Origin: JBPESP01 sp051710585 | GTDB lineage: Bacteria; Pseudomonadota; Gammaproteobacteria; Enterobacterales; Enterobacteriaceae | DNA length: 64,000 bases | Direction: 5' to 3' | NCBI GenBank assembly: GCA_051710585.1 | Contig: JBPESP010000002.1 | Span: 248,001 to 312,000, forward strand | In this document: positions 43,715 through 53,561 of the stretch, in pieces | Position numbering within the stretch: the first letter of the stretch is position 1 | How the letters are laid out: each line of letters begins with the position of its first letter | Notes under the pieces: model-generated | What the model saw: only the letters and a program-made list of their open reading frames with translations | Told to the model about the DNA's origin: nothing | Databases searched by the model: none | Program-made: the position numbers and the translations under genes

Positions 43715-43759
43715 ATTAATAAATGTGGGGAGGATGAACAGTAATGTCACCGGAGTTGC

Positions 43760-43978
43760 TTGTCTACCACCGATCTACCAAAAAAAATCCGTTGTTCAGT
43801 AGCATATCAGGCAGCGAATACGATTATTTATGCGGTCTTGTGCGCTGGAAAAATTAAAATCTCCGGTGGTCACTTATATGGTTCTCTTTCAGCGTTATAC
43901 GTAATAATCCTTGCACCACCTTATTTACAACGAGTTCTGGAATGCGTGGAGGAACTTAGTTATAACGCAATGAGATAG
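43760..43978 (+). CDS. Unrecognised small open frame with terminator
   Basis: A 72-codon plus-strand frame (for example ISGGHLYGSLSALYVIILAPP) lies between the hairpin at 43672-43714 and the terminator at 44009. An overlapping +1 frame from ATG 43744 has a GGGGAGG-like ribosome site 15 bases upstream but stops after 38 codons. This may be one frameshifted small gene or chance. I do not recognise either product. The neat bounding by two hairpins is the main reason to list it. Confidence 0.25.
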   Translation: MSTTDLPKKIRCSVAYQAANTIIYAVLCAGKIKISGGHLYGSLSALYVIILAPPYLQRVLECVEELSYNAMR

Positions 43979-44008
43979 ATTGATTGCTCTCGCGTTTATT
44001 AATTGTTA

Positions 44009-44034
44009 GCCTCTCCAAGAGGAGAGGCCTTTTA
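44009..44034 (+). terminator. Intrinsic terminator in the desert
   Basis: GCCTCTCC and GGAGAGGC pair perfectly around AAGA and are followed by CTTTTA. This is a well-formed terminator, 30 bases after the end of the small frame at 43760-43978, and it suggests a transcribed gene was once here. Confidence 0.7.
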
Positions 44035-45236
44035 TGCCACCCCGCATAACCATACTATAATAGCGCATTCATCGCCATCACAGACGCCCTAACTACTCTT
44101 CACTTACTATGCAAAGAAAATCTTATTTAATAATATCTACACATATGGGCCATCGCTTGCTGTTGTAAAATTAGACTCTTATAACTAATCGGAGACCATC
44201 CTGGCCTATACACATAGTTTTATCGCAATTCTATTTACGTTTATCAATGCAAGTGGAATATTAATCGGCATACATATATGCCGAACTATGGATAAATGAA
44301 TTCTACCTATCTCCTTTACTTTGCCAGCGATGTACTGGCATATTCCGTAATATAGAAAAAACTGGCTTCGCATATCTAGGGGATATACTGGGACAGGATT
44401 ACTTCAGCGAAGTATATCAGCACGAAAAACGAGTAAATTTATAACCTTCTGCCGGAATACCATCTATCGCATAGCGGTCACGAAGGAGTGCTGTATTTCA
44501 TATTGCTTCTAGCGGAAGAATCTCATCCCTTGACTAGTTAAACCTTTAAACTCAGTATATCTGATTTTATCCATTTTATGGATATAGTCTACAAAGACCT
44601 CTTCGCATTGAAGATAGTGTCGGTAATAGCGCAAAGCTGAAAGTGAGCTTAAAACCCTAACCGAATACATTTTCGGCAGGAAAGTATGCTCATTCACTAG
44701 ACAAGCAAATGCGATGCCACTGAACAAAAAAGTTAGGGCAGGTATGTAGCAAGACAGTGACGGTAACCTAATATTAGTGTGCTAGTGAGCTGACGCCAGC
44801 ATTATTTCCGCTCAAATTCAGGCATTATTCAAAGTTCTTTTAATAAAAAATTACATACCAAGTATGTAACATATAATGAATATATCTATCTAAAATGGAT
44901 TGTAAAAAATTTAGCTTATCTATTATCAAGATAAGCTTTAATTATTGATATTTAATTAGTGTTTAATTAATAAGTCATGAAATAAATCATAATGATTGAA
45001 TTATGTAATAATATTTTATTTTTCGTTATCAAACAATCCGTCTCTGGCGTTTGTCGCAAAATGCGTATAATTAATTTTATTTTTATCTAATACAGAATAA
45101 TAAATAAAAAAAACAAAAAAATTAAAGTCATTTTTATTCAATTAAATTAACTACAACGGTCAGGATTATAGAATTAAATAAAAAACTTGCCCCTGCTAAC
45201 TCTGTTATTAATTGCCGCTAATCTTGATCGGATAGG
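44035..45236. other. Gene desert, fourth part
   Basis: No gene recognised. Very AT-rich between about 44820 and 45180, with long A and T runs and no coding frame above 75 codons that looks real. Confidence 0.5.
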
Positions 45237-45280
45237 CCGCTAGTCACCCTACTGTAGCGCTTCAGTAGGGTGACTAGCGG
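45237..45280. repeat. 18-bp perfect inverted repeat
   Basis: CCGCTAGTCACCCTACTG (45237-45254) pairs exactly with 45263-45280 around an 8-base loop. GC-rich in an AT-rich setting, without a T-run or an adjacent gene. Confidence 0.85.
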
Positions 45281-45569
45281 TTAGATATGCAAGAAAAAAT
45301 CCATACCATCAACTCAGAATATACAATAATTAAGACCCTTGCATTTCCATCAACCCTTGCTCCATCTCTACAAAAGATGGAGGTTGTAAATCGGATGGAA
45401 AATCCAGTATTGACTTAATATTTTCATGAGACTCTAAAATTTAGAAGGTAATATCATCTCCTTATTATCTTGTACCAAGGCAATAGAATTTTTAGTTATT
45501 AACTAAAACCAGCTAACTTTGTTAGAATTTTTAATATCTATTTTCTTATTTGTTTGCTGGCAAACCAGC

Positions 45570-46370
45570 ATTATATTCATTCAACCTGCCTATTATATTT
45601 TTTAATTTAATAAGCCGGTTCGCTGAAGTTTCAGTAGCCCGTTACCGGTATACATTCGTTCTTCAGACCTCTAAAAAGCGCGCTCCATCGGATCATTATC
45701 CCAACAGTTACCACAGAGACTCATCCTTTCTTTTATCTGATAACGTCACAGAAACTGTCGGAACAAACTGTCTGCTTGTATAATGAGCCTACCTACAAGG
45801 TAGCGCTTCCATCCGAAAGACTCTTTGTTTCCTAAAGCCTAAAGCTAAAATAAAATAATCCTCGCGCTATAGCTAAACTATAACTGATACTGTGCAGTTT
45901 ATAAAATATAATTGCATACTACTTGTTCACTTGCCCTCTCTCCTCTTAGGACGACTTTTACAATATTTATCATTACTGTGCAATGAACTCTTAACACGTA
46001 CCAGAGTTTAAGCACAGGATAATGCGCTCCATTTTTCTCGATAAATGAACTATTCAAAAGAGTCTGATATTCAAGAGTGCTGTAATCTTTTTACAAATTT
46101 TATTTTATTTCAATTACTTATAATAGTTATAACTTATTTTTTTGAGATTGCATATTTTCTATTTATACTGGGTTATAGGATAACCTTTTGGCGTTTTCCA
46201 TCCTGCTCATCACGCAGTTATTTTAAATATTTCGTCATCGTGAAAAGCACTCCCGTCCACAATTTCTGCTGTTTACACTTCGGTGTAATCTTACTTAAAA
46301 AGCAGCTGAACAGATTCACGTTTAAATTCAAGACTAAATTTCTATTTTTATTAGTGTATAGATATCCTAT
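45570..46370 (-). mobile_element. IS3-family transposase remnant (copy C)
   Basis: The same remnant as at 56.6 kb in the same orientation, more diverged. The orfB C-terminal region is at 45595-45770. The upstream orfA region (45.9-46.37 kb) contains the stretch around 46210-46240 that matches cattacgcagttattttacc in copy B. A block of about 60 bases at 45710-45770 is identical to copies A and B, although the flanks differ at many positions. No intact frame. Confidence 0.7.
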
Positions 46371-46587
46371 TTTAATATAAACATATTACCTTTGTATTAA
46401 CTAACCTTTTTTCACCCCCCTTACGGCATAGCTAAAGTTACTTTCATTATAGGTTGCGAAATATGGATCTTCTTAGGTGATCGCCATAAATTCTGGTTAT
46501 CACATCAATGCGAATACGATTTTCTTAGTAAGAAAAGGTTGTATTGTGCCGTGGCCTGGCAGGTCGCCTGGTTACAAAAACGGATAT

Positions 46588-47466
46588 TTATTTCATAGTA
46601 CTAGCAATTGTAGTAACATTATGGCGAAACGCCGCTTCATAAGTAGAAGCCGGTCCATCCGAGGTGGACAATGCTTCTGGATAGAGCTCACCGCCGGGTT
46701 TGGCGCCGCTAGCACTAGCAATCTGTTTCACTAATCGCGGATCGGTCTGGTTCTCTATAAAATAAGTTGCGATATGCTCTTGCTTAATTTGGTCAATTAA
46801 TCCTGCTACATCACTAGTGCTGGCCTCAGCTTCTGTAGAAAAGCCGACTGGAGAAAGAAACTGCACGCCATATTCAGCACCGAAATAGCCGAAAGCATCA
46901 TGACTGGTTAATACTTTACTTTTCGCCTGTGGAATGGCAGCAAATTTTTCCTTTGCCCACGCGTCGAGCTTCTCCAACTTTTGAATATAAGATTCGCCGT
47001 GATGGCGAAAATAATCTGCATCTTGTGGGTCAGCTAGTATCAGTGCATTCATAACGTTTCGAGCATACAAGGCACCATTACGCGCACTGTTCCAGGCATG
47101 GGGATCAGTCATAGTTTTACCCTCCTCTTCTATTTTACGGAGACTGACTCCTGTGGAAGCAGTGACAACTTTACCCCGATAGCCAGAGGCGATAACAAGA
47201 CGATCGATCCAGCCCTCCAGTCCCAATCCGCTAACAAACACCGCATTTGCTTTCGCCAGCGACTGGCTATCCTTCGGCGTTGGTTCAAAAGCATGGGGAT
47301 CGCCATCCGGCCCAACTAATTCAGTTACCTTGACATGCTCGCCGCCAACTTGTCTGACAATATCCGCCAGTACAGAAAAGCTGGCTACTACATCGACAGT
47401 TTTTGCCAGAGATCCGGGAGTAATCATAATCAAAGCCATCGCGAATGACAACATAAAATATTTCAT
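46588..47466 (-). CDS. Zinc/manganese ABC transporter, substrate-binding protein
   Basis: Periplasmic metal-binding protein of the TroA/ZnuA/PsaA family. 292 residues with a signal peptide (about 1-21, ending SLA before KTVDV). The four expected metal ligands are H58 (GDPHAFEPTP), H123 (TDPHAW), H189 (TSHDAFGYFG) and D270 (LSTSDGPASTY). The last motif is typical of this family. No His-rich loop, so it is unlike E. coli ZnuA, and the metal cannot be told from sequence alone; the Zur-like operator upstream favours zinc. It overlaps the permease gene by 4 bases (ATGA), the last gene of a four-cistron set. Confidence 0.93.
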   Translation of the reverse strand: MKYFMLSFAMALIMITPGSLAKTVDVVASFSVLADIVRQVGGEHVKVTELVGPDGDPHAFEPTPKDSQSLAKANAVFVSGLGLEGWIDRLVIASGYRGKVVTASTGVSLRKIEEEGKTMTDPHAWNSARNGALYARNVMNALILADPQDADYFRHHGESYIQKLEKLDAWAKEKFAAIPQAKSKVLTSHDAFGYFGAEYGVQFLSPVGFSTEAEASTSDVAGLIDQIKQEHIATYFIENQTDPRLVKQIASASGAKPGGELYPEALSTSDGPASTYEAAFRHNVTTIASTMK

Positions 47467-48347
47467 GTATTCTCCTTGCTAATCAAGATCCTACGCCAAC
47501 GCAATAGCAATAATCCAATACTACCTCTCGGCCCTAATAATACCGAGAGAAAAAAAACTAGACTGCCTGATAATACGATAGTCGGACCGGCAGGCAGTGA
47601 AGCATAAAAAGACCACAACAACCCGCACCATGAACAGAACATGCCGATAGCCGTCGCTAGCGCCAGCATCTTCGGGAGGCTACTCGTCCAGCAACGCGCA
47701 GAAACCACCGGTAACATCATCAATCCAACAGACATTAAAGTGCCAAGGATTTGAAAACTTGCCACCAGGTTTAGCACTACTAACGCTAAAAAAAGCGCCT
47801 GGATTAGACGCGGGCAACAGGTAAGGTTAACTCGTAAAAAAGCAGCATCAAACGCTTCAATGACAAGCGCACGATACATCAGCGCTAAACTTATAAAGGT
47901 TATGCTGGCTATAGTACCGACAAAACGAATGGCGTCGGCATCAACTGCCAGTATCGATCCGAAAAGTAAGTGCAGCAAATCAACGCTGGATCCACGCAGC
48001 GAAATCAGAGTCACTCCCAGAGCCAATGAACTCAGATAAAAACCGGCAAAACTAGCATCTTCTTTCAACTGCGTCATAGAACTGACCCAACTGGATAGAA
48101 CTGCTACCACCAAACCGGCAATAAAACCACCTACCCCCATGGCAATCAACGATGTACCGAACAGGAGATAGCCTACAGCGACGCCCGGCAATATAGCATG
48201 CGATAACGCATCCCCTATCAAACTCATGCGGCGCAGCAATAAAAAAATACCCAGAGGCGTCGTACTCAAGGATAAAGCAAAACAGGCCACAAGCGCCCGC
48301 CGCATAAAACCATAATAAAGAAAAGGTTCAAACAATACATGCAACAT
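47463..48347 (-). CDS. Zinc/manganese ABC transporter, permease
   Basis: Inner-membrane subunit of the ABC-3 family (ZnuB/MntB type), 294 residues with about eight hydrophobic segments. The family signature DALSHAILPGVAVGYLLFG lies near residues 46-64. The C-terminus ends in a basic cytoplasmic tail (LRWRRILISKEN). It starts 2 bases after the ATPase stop and overlaps the binding-protein start, so translation is probably coupled. No damage seen. Confidence 0.92.
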   Translation of the reverse strand: MLHVLFEPFLYYGFMRRALVACFALSLSTTPLGIFLLLRRMSLIGDALSHAILPGVAVGYLLFGTSLIAMGVGGFIAGLVVAVLSSWVSSMTQLKEDASFAGFYLSSLALGVTLISLRGSSVDLLHLLFGSILAVDADAIRFVGTIASITFISLALMYRALVIEAFDAAFLRVNLTCCPRLIQALFLALVVLNLVASFQILGTLMSVGLMMLPVVSARCWTSSLPKMLALATAIGMFCSWCGLLWSFYASLPAGPTIVLSGSLVFFLSVLLGPRGSIGLLLLRWRRILISKENT

Positions 48348-48349
48348 TC

Positions 48350-49057
48350 TTATATACTCTGCAAGTATAGTGGAGGCATCGAGCCAGTAATATCAGGGCA
48401 TGTCGCCAAAATATGCGACGAAGAATCCCACGCGGGCTTCGACGATGACAGCCATAACATCTGAGGAAAATGCTGCGCCGCCAGTTGATTATCGTGTAGT
48501 ACTACAATAATCGTGCGGCCCTGGCGGTGGAGCTGCTCAATGACCGTCATCAAAAGGTTACAGGTAGGTTTATCAATACCGTTAAAAGGCTCATCAAGTA
48601 GAATCAGCGGCGCTTCCTGTACCAGTAGTTGGGCAAACAGCATACGCTGAAATTGCCCACCGGAAAGCGTGCTAATAGTACGCTGTGGAAACATCTCTAG
48701 GCCGACACGTCTCAACGCATGCCAAATAGCCACCTGGACAGGTTGGCTTATTCTACGAAATAAGCTACTGGCCGGCCAACAACCCATTGCTACAACATCA
48801 AACACTGTTAAAGGAAATTGGCGATCGATTTCCGTCTGCTGCGGTAGATAAGCAATACGTGGCCGGCCAGTAGGGGTAAAGGATAAAGATCCCTGCACTG
48901 GCGGTAGCAGGCCAGCTAAGGTTTTTAATAAGGTAGATTTACCGGAACCATTAGCGCCCACGATAGCAGTCATGCTACCGCTATTAAAATGGCCGTCCAG
49001 CGGAACGCCGATACCTTGCCCATGATATCCCGTTACTAAATCATGCAACGTTATCAT
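48350..49057 (-). CDS. Zinc/manganese ABC transporter, ATPase
   Basis: Cytoplasmic nucleotide-binding subunit. The start at 49057 (MITLHDLVTGYHGQ) gives 235 residues, the usual size. The longer open frame upstream is the small membrane protein's region and is not ATPase-like. Walker A GANGSGKST, Q-loop LPQQTEID, signature LSGGQFQR, Walker B LILLDEPFNGID and H-loop VLHDN are all intact. Its ATG overlaps the stop of the small upstream gene (ATGA), which supports this start. Confidence 0.93.
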   Translation of the reverse strand: MITLHDLVTGYHGQGIGVPLDGHFNSGSMTAIVGANGSGKSTLLKTLAGLLPPVQGSLSFTPTGRPRIAYLPQQTEIDRQFPLTVFDVVAMGCWPASSLFRRISQPVQVAIWHALRRVGLEMFPQRTISTLSGGQFQRMLFAQLLVQEAPLILLDEPFNGIDKPTCNLLMTVIEQLHRQGRTIIVVLHDNQLAAQHFPQMLWLSSSKPAWDSSSHILATCPDITGSMPPLYLQSI

Positions 49058-49194
49058 GGTAACATCGTCGACCAAGTAATGGCGCCCCATAACACTACAA
49101 GAATCAACAACGCCATTAACATCCGCGTGAGGCTGGAGGCAATAAGCAACCGCTGCCCTATCGTCAGGTGGGGTAAGGAAGAATGCAAAGACAT
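49054..49194 (-). CDS. Small single-span membrane protein upstream of the metal transporter
   Basis: A 46-residue product (MSLHSSLPHLTIGQRLLIAS ...) with one hydrophobic helix (about residues 24-42, containing LMALLILVVLWGAI). Its TGA stop overlaps the ATPase ATG, the arrangement of a translationally coupled gene, and it lies directly behind a Zur-like operator. I do not recognise a named family. No strong ribosome site is visible, so its translation is unproven, but the overlap and survival in such an eroded genome argue for a real gene. Confidence 0.55.
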   Translation of the reverse strand: MSLHSSLPHLTIGQRLLIASSLTRMLMALLILVVLWGAITWSTMLP

Positions 49195-49211
49195 GATATA
49201 ATATGAAATAG

Positions 49212-49234
49212 TAAATGCTACAACATAACATATC
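49212..49234 (-). promoter_or_regulatory. Zur-like operator and promoter
   Basis: The minus strand reads GATATGTTATGTTGTAGCAT followed by TTA. This matches 17 of 22 defined positions of the enterobacterial Zur consensus as I remember it (GAAATGTTATA-N-TATAACATTTC), including both ATGTTAT-like half-site cores. A promoter TTGTAA-16-TGTTAT overlaps it, so zinc-bound Zur would block transcription of the small gene and transporter. Confidence 0.65.
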
Positions 49235-52200
49235 ATGCTTGCAGATTTACAAGCAATTTTTTTGTGTAGCCTGGGGCTTTTATTTTTAAACATATATGCA
49301 TTTGGCAAAAACGCCGCAGCTGCCCCTTATCTGATTGACGTTGTAATAAATTTTTTCGGTGGCATGCGGCGGGCAATAATCTACCAACCTAAACTTGAAA
49401 CTATCAGAAAACGGTAGGGGAGGTATCGGTAACACCCACTCCACTTAGCCTTAGATCCTTTTCTCAGCTTATTCTGCAATGTATTTTGCGATAAACAACT
49501 TTGAAAAGTATTAATAATTACTCTTCTACCTGTAATCTGTAACCGCGCAATCTTTCCTATTTTTTAATATACAATGCCTACCCGTGACTGAAAGTGCAAA
49601 AGGTGCGCACTAGGCTGCTAAGCTTTACGCAACCAGACAGAACCCCTCCAGTGAGGAGTGAACGTTACCGTGCTGTACTCAAACGCCATCGCCATAGGCC
49701 GCAACAGATAATTTTTTTAAAATATTTATTCGCTACCGCCTGCGTGGCGCGATATTCAATAACACTTTCTTCAACTCCAACCATCACTTTACTTCTTATA
49801 ACCGCATAGTGGATGCTCAAAAATCCTTCCGCTTTCTGTCACCAACGCTGACAAAGAGACTAATTATACCATCATGATGCTTTACATACGGATGAATCTA
49901 ATAAATAACGGAAAAGTTTCCGCATCCAGGCACCATCCCTTATATAAGTCTCTTTAAAAAAAAGAAAATTAACCTTACTGCTCAAAAAAAGTAAATAGGC
50001 GTACTAAGGGAGGATTGCGGGCATAGCTCTACTGGTAGCTAATATATTTTTATGGAATACTTCAACAGAACGGTAATAGCCACTACTTTGGTACAGATGA
50101 GGTGGCGCAGAATATTAGCAATCAATATCGCCTACCCATTGCCTAATAACCAAAAAAACCACCTACTCATTTGACAAAATGAGCTTTATCTCAATGGGTC
50201 TAGTAATACTTTGTCTGGTCGTCGCCGCGCTAAAATTATAGATTCAATTACCGTTAACTGGCTAACGTTTTTTTTGCTGTTAACGGTAAAACTTAGCCGC
50301 GTTTCTGATTGCATTGCACACCTGCGTCTCGCGCACCATCTGAATGGTACGCCTTAATACGCAGCATATTCACATTTTTCGCAATAGCATGAGCTAGCGT
50401 TACCTTATTTTGTATCACCGTCAGTTCAGTCTTTTTTTTCTACCGCTGCTATTTTGATAGAGTTCGTATAAATTCTTTCTATGCAAGTATAACTCGGGCT
50501 AACAGTTTTGCCGGTAATATTGCAATGCAACTAACAACACTCCCATGTAACGTTTCGCTTTCCGACTTGTTCTATTGCAATGACGTACTGTGGTACATGT
50601 ATTTTCACTGTTGGTATGTGCAACATTAATGCTTGACATATCACCGGTATTAATTTTATATTGACGTTATTTAGTGATAGAATATCTGCTTGATTCAAGC
50701 TTACTAGTATCAGCGCGGTGATGGTGATACTCACAAATGTATCCATGCCAGCAAAATAAATTCTACTAATACTCCTTTCAGCGCTGCACTCCAATTACCA
50801 GCAGGATTAGAGATGATACTGGACGCACTTGCTATCCGCACCAGTTAGCTCATCAACCGATATAGCGGCTTGGATGCAGTAATACCATGAGGTGAACTTC
50901 TGGTCGGATTTGTGCTGATAGCGTTGGTAGCCGTCCGTAGAGTTTTTATAGATCTACTGAGTCTATCCGCTGATACAGATGATCCTTTTTTATTTTATAG
51001 ACTAGACTCGCATAACTAACTAGCGATAAAATTATTAGTTATAGATACAAAACATAATATTTTCTATAGGAAAGAGTCTGTAGAACGTTGACAGTCATTA
51101 GTTTTATTCCGTCTGATGTAGGACTGATGAATTCAGTTAACAATGAGAGATATTTGTAAAATCTGTGGTACTTTCTTGTCTTTCAATATACCGGTATTTA
51201 GGATATAGTTATTAGTAGAACAACTTTTCTTAGAAAAGATCTGTATAGTTTTTATAATTTTAGATAAATATTATCTCCTTATATTGTTTACAGCTGTTTT
51301 CTTATACAACAGTAATTTCCAGGCTATTTTCTTACAGCATTAGCCTGTACTATTTTGATATCCTTGTACCATTTTAATTTAATGATGAATTATCCTTTAA
51401 GGGGTTATCTCCTATTTAAAATGCTCTTTACGGTGATTTTATGAATATCATCGTTAGCTATTGCCTAAATTATTAAACGCTTAGTCAAACCTTTAAATAA
51501 TATTAACATTATAACTCTACATAGCTTGTAACAAAGCTTATCGTCAGTTAATAGATTCTATTTACTTTGCGCTAATTTTTTTTCAAAATGAAAAAAATCG
51601 GGTAGATTTTCTAAGTATAATTTATCGCAGATATCAGCGGCAATTTCTTTTCTAAAACCATAATAATGGGATTTATAAATCAACGGTTCTGCTATCTCTG
51701 TTAGCTAAACCGTATTTTACTACTAAGTATGGTGATTTTGGTATTCTAACAGTGTCTTATTATACTATACCCCTTGGACGTTTAACAGTAATGCCAACAC
51801 TTATAGCTTCAGCTGGCCAGCCCCAGCGCGGCGCTATTATTTACTCGAGCAATAATAGCCAATATTGCTTATCATCCCTACCGACGCTGCTTTACAATAA
51901 CCGTAGGAGCACTGGTTGGCATTGCCAACCCCTCTGGGGTCGTAATTTATTATTCGGATAACAACCTAGATCCGTTTTTTAAAAAAAACTGTGTGACAAT
52001 TAAATTTTATTGCTTATGCGGATTTATTTGATGCCGATATCCCAGCTCCTAGTGTTTTTTTTTGCGAATTATTGCCAGTAATATCAGCCATATTAGCCGC
52101 CAGAAATCTACTTATAAAATTATAGATAGGCGATTTATCAGTTAAATATTAGCAATAGCACGTTAATTAGGAAATACCTCTGCAGTTGGCGGAACCCCCC

Positions 52201-52608
52201 CTCGCTGCTTTCATAGTAGATAAACCCTCATCGTCCAGCTTTATCTGTATGATCAAGCGCGGCTTGACTAATATATTGCCTAGGGGTTTAGCGCAAAAAA
52301 AATACCCACGATTAGTTTTATCCTCTAAGAGAAAGAGGAGAAGGTTGGACATATTTACCAACAACAATGCAGTCCTTATTGACGAACAGGACTCATGAGT
52401 TCATTATTTAGAACTATTTTATCTGGATATATAAAAGATACTAGATTAATTTACAGTCAAATTTGAAATCTTTAAACCCTGAAATTGTCCGCTTTAGACA
52501 GTCTAGAATTATTTTACTGCTATCGCAGTAGGCTCAACTATCTTAAATAACCCCAGAAAAAATCGAAATACATAACTTATTAATAAAGTATAATATACTT
52601 AATATGGC
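49235..52608. other. Non-coding stretch between transporter and IS copy A
   Basis: No supportable gene. A plus-strand frame starting at 49234 beside the operator encodes a signal-peptide-like start (MLADLQAIFLCSLGLLFLN) but ends after 60 codons without a known domain; it may be the stub of a divergent gene. An 11-bp inverted repeat TTACCGTTAAC with a 21-base loop lies near 50239-50292. A plus-strand region at 51750-51975 looks protein-like (VGIANPSGVVIYYSDNN) but is unrecognised. Confidence 0.45.
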
Positions 52609-53223
52609 AAATGAAATATTAAAAGGCTAGAGGGCTCTTAATCTTAGACTCCTTAAACAGGGTTTTTTAATTTGGAAAATTTAGAGCGCATCATCCTGTA
52701 GCTACATTCTGCTACATATTCAGGATTCATTGTAACAGTTACAACTACTGTAAAATCGTCCTAAAAGGCCAGACAGCAAGAGAATCAGGATAGTGTATAA
52801 TATGTGTTAAATTCATGAACTGTACAATATCAGCCATAGTGCATCTTGTATGATAAGTATTGCCACTACGGTAATCAAGCAAGGCTTCCGGATGGGATAA
52901 CTGTCTTCTAGATGGGCTCGTTACATTATAGGAGCAAGCGGTTCCGACAGTTTCTGTGACGTTATCAGATAAAAGAAAGGATGAGTCTCTGTGGTAACTG
53001 TTGGAATAATGATCTGATGGAGCGCGCTTCTTTAAGGAGTCTGAGGAACGAATACATAGTGGTAATGGGTCAGCAAAGCTTCAGCAAACTGGCTTATTAA
53101 ATTAAAATATATCCCGGGATACAAAAAAGCACTCAGGTTGCATGCATATGGCGGTAGACTGCCACTAAACGAATTAAAATAGATACTGAAAGACTCTAAC
53201 ACAGTGGTTATTTTAATTGACTA
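52609..53223 (+). mobile_element. IS3-family transposase remnant (copy A, inverted to copy B)
   Basis: The 3' part of an IS3-type element. The C-terminus of the DDE transposase is legible as LCGNCWNNDLMERASLRSLR (family: GNCWDNAPMERFFRSLK), and after a frameshift as AYGGRLPLNELK (family: YNGGLPPNE-E). The start contains the end of orfA (NEILK). Stops and frameshifts disable it. It is about 99% identical to the reverse complement of 56551-57164: five substitutions and one indel by my comparison. Confidence 0.85.
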
Positions 53224-53252
53224 CTACACGTTATTTTAATTGACTACTACAC
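53207..53252. repeat. 23-bp perfect tandem duplication at the IS end
   Basis: GTTATTTTAATTGACTACTA plus CAC occurs twice head to tail (53207-53229 and 53230-53252), directly at the outer end of IS copy A. Copy B has the sequence once. A simple slippage duplication at the element boundary. Confidence 0.85.
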
Positions 53253-53561
53253 TATAAATTTAATCAAATAAACAGGCTAATAATGAGATGTTTTTAATAT
53301 TTGATAAGCTTTACCAAGCAAAGTCACAACCAAAGTCCACTGCCGTTTAGGGAATAATAACTAGCCGTAGATAAATAACTCCTTGGAAAATTTTCTTGAT
53401 TCTACAAAGTCTGACAATTGAGAGACGTCGCAATGTTGCTTAACGTTAAGTGAAAATAGTAACGTAGCCAAGGCTACACTAACATCTAACATCATAAAAT
53501 GTTACTCATTGCCTTCTAGTGTGTTCAAGTAAACTAATGGTATTAAAAATAAAGACGGGTT
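53253..53561. other. Upstream region of murB
   Basis: No gene. In E. coli an rRNA operon (rrnB) precedes murB; no 5S, 23S or 16S trace is visible here. A purine-rich AAGACGG lies 6 bases before the murB ATG as a probable ribosome site. Confidence 0.5.

Noticed and set aside
45550..45783. 77-codon plus-strand frame
   Set aside because: It is the antisense reading of the IS3-type transposase remnant (copy C).
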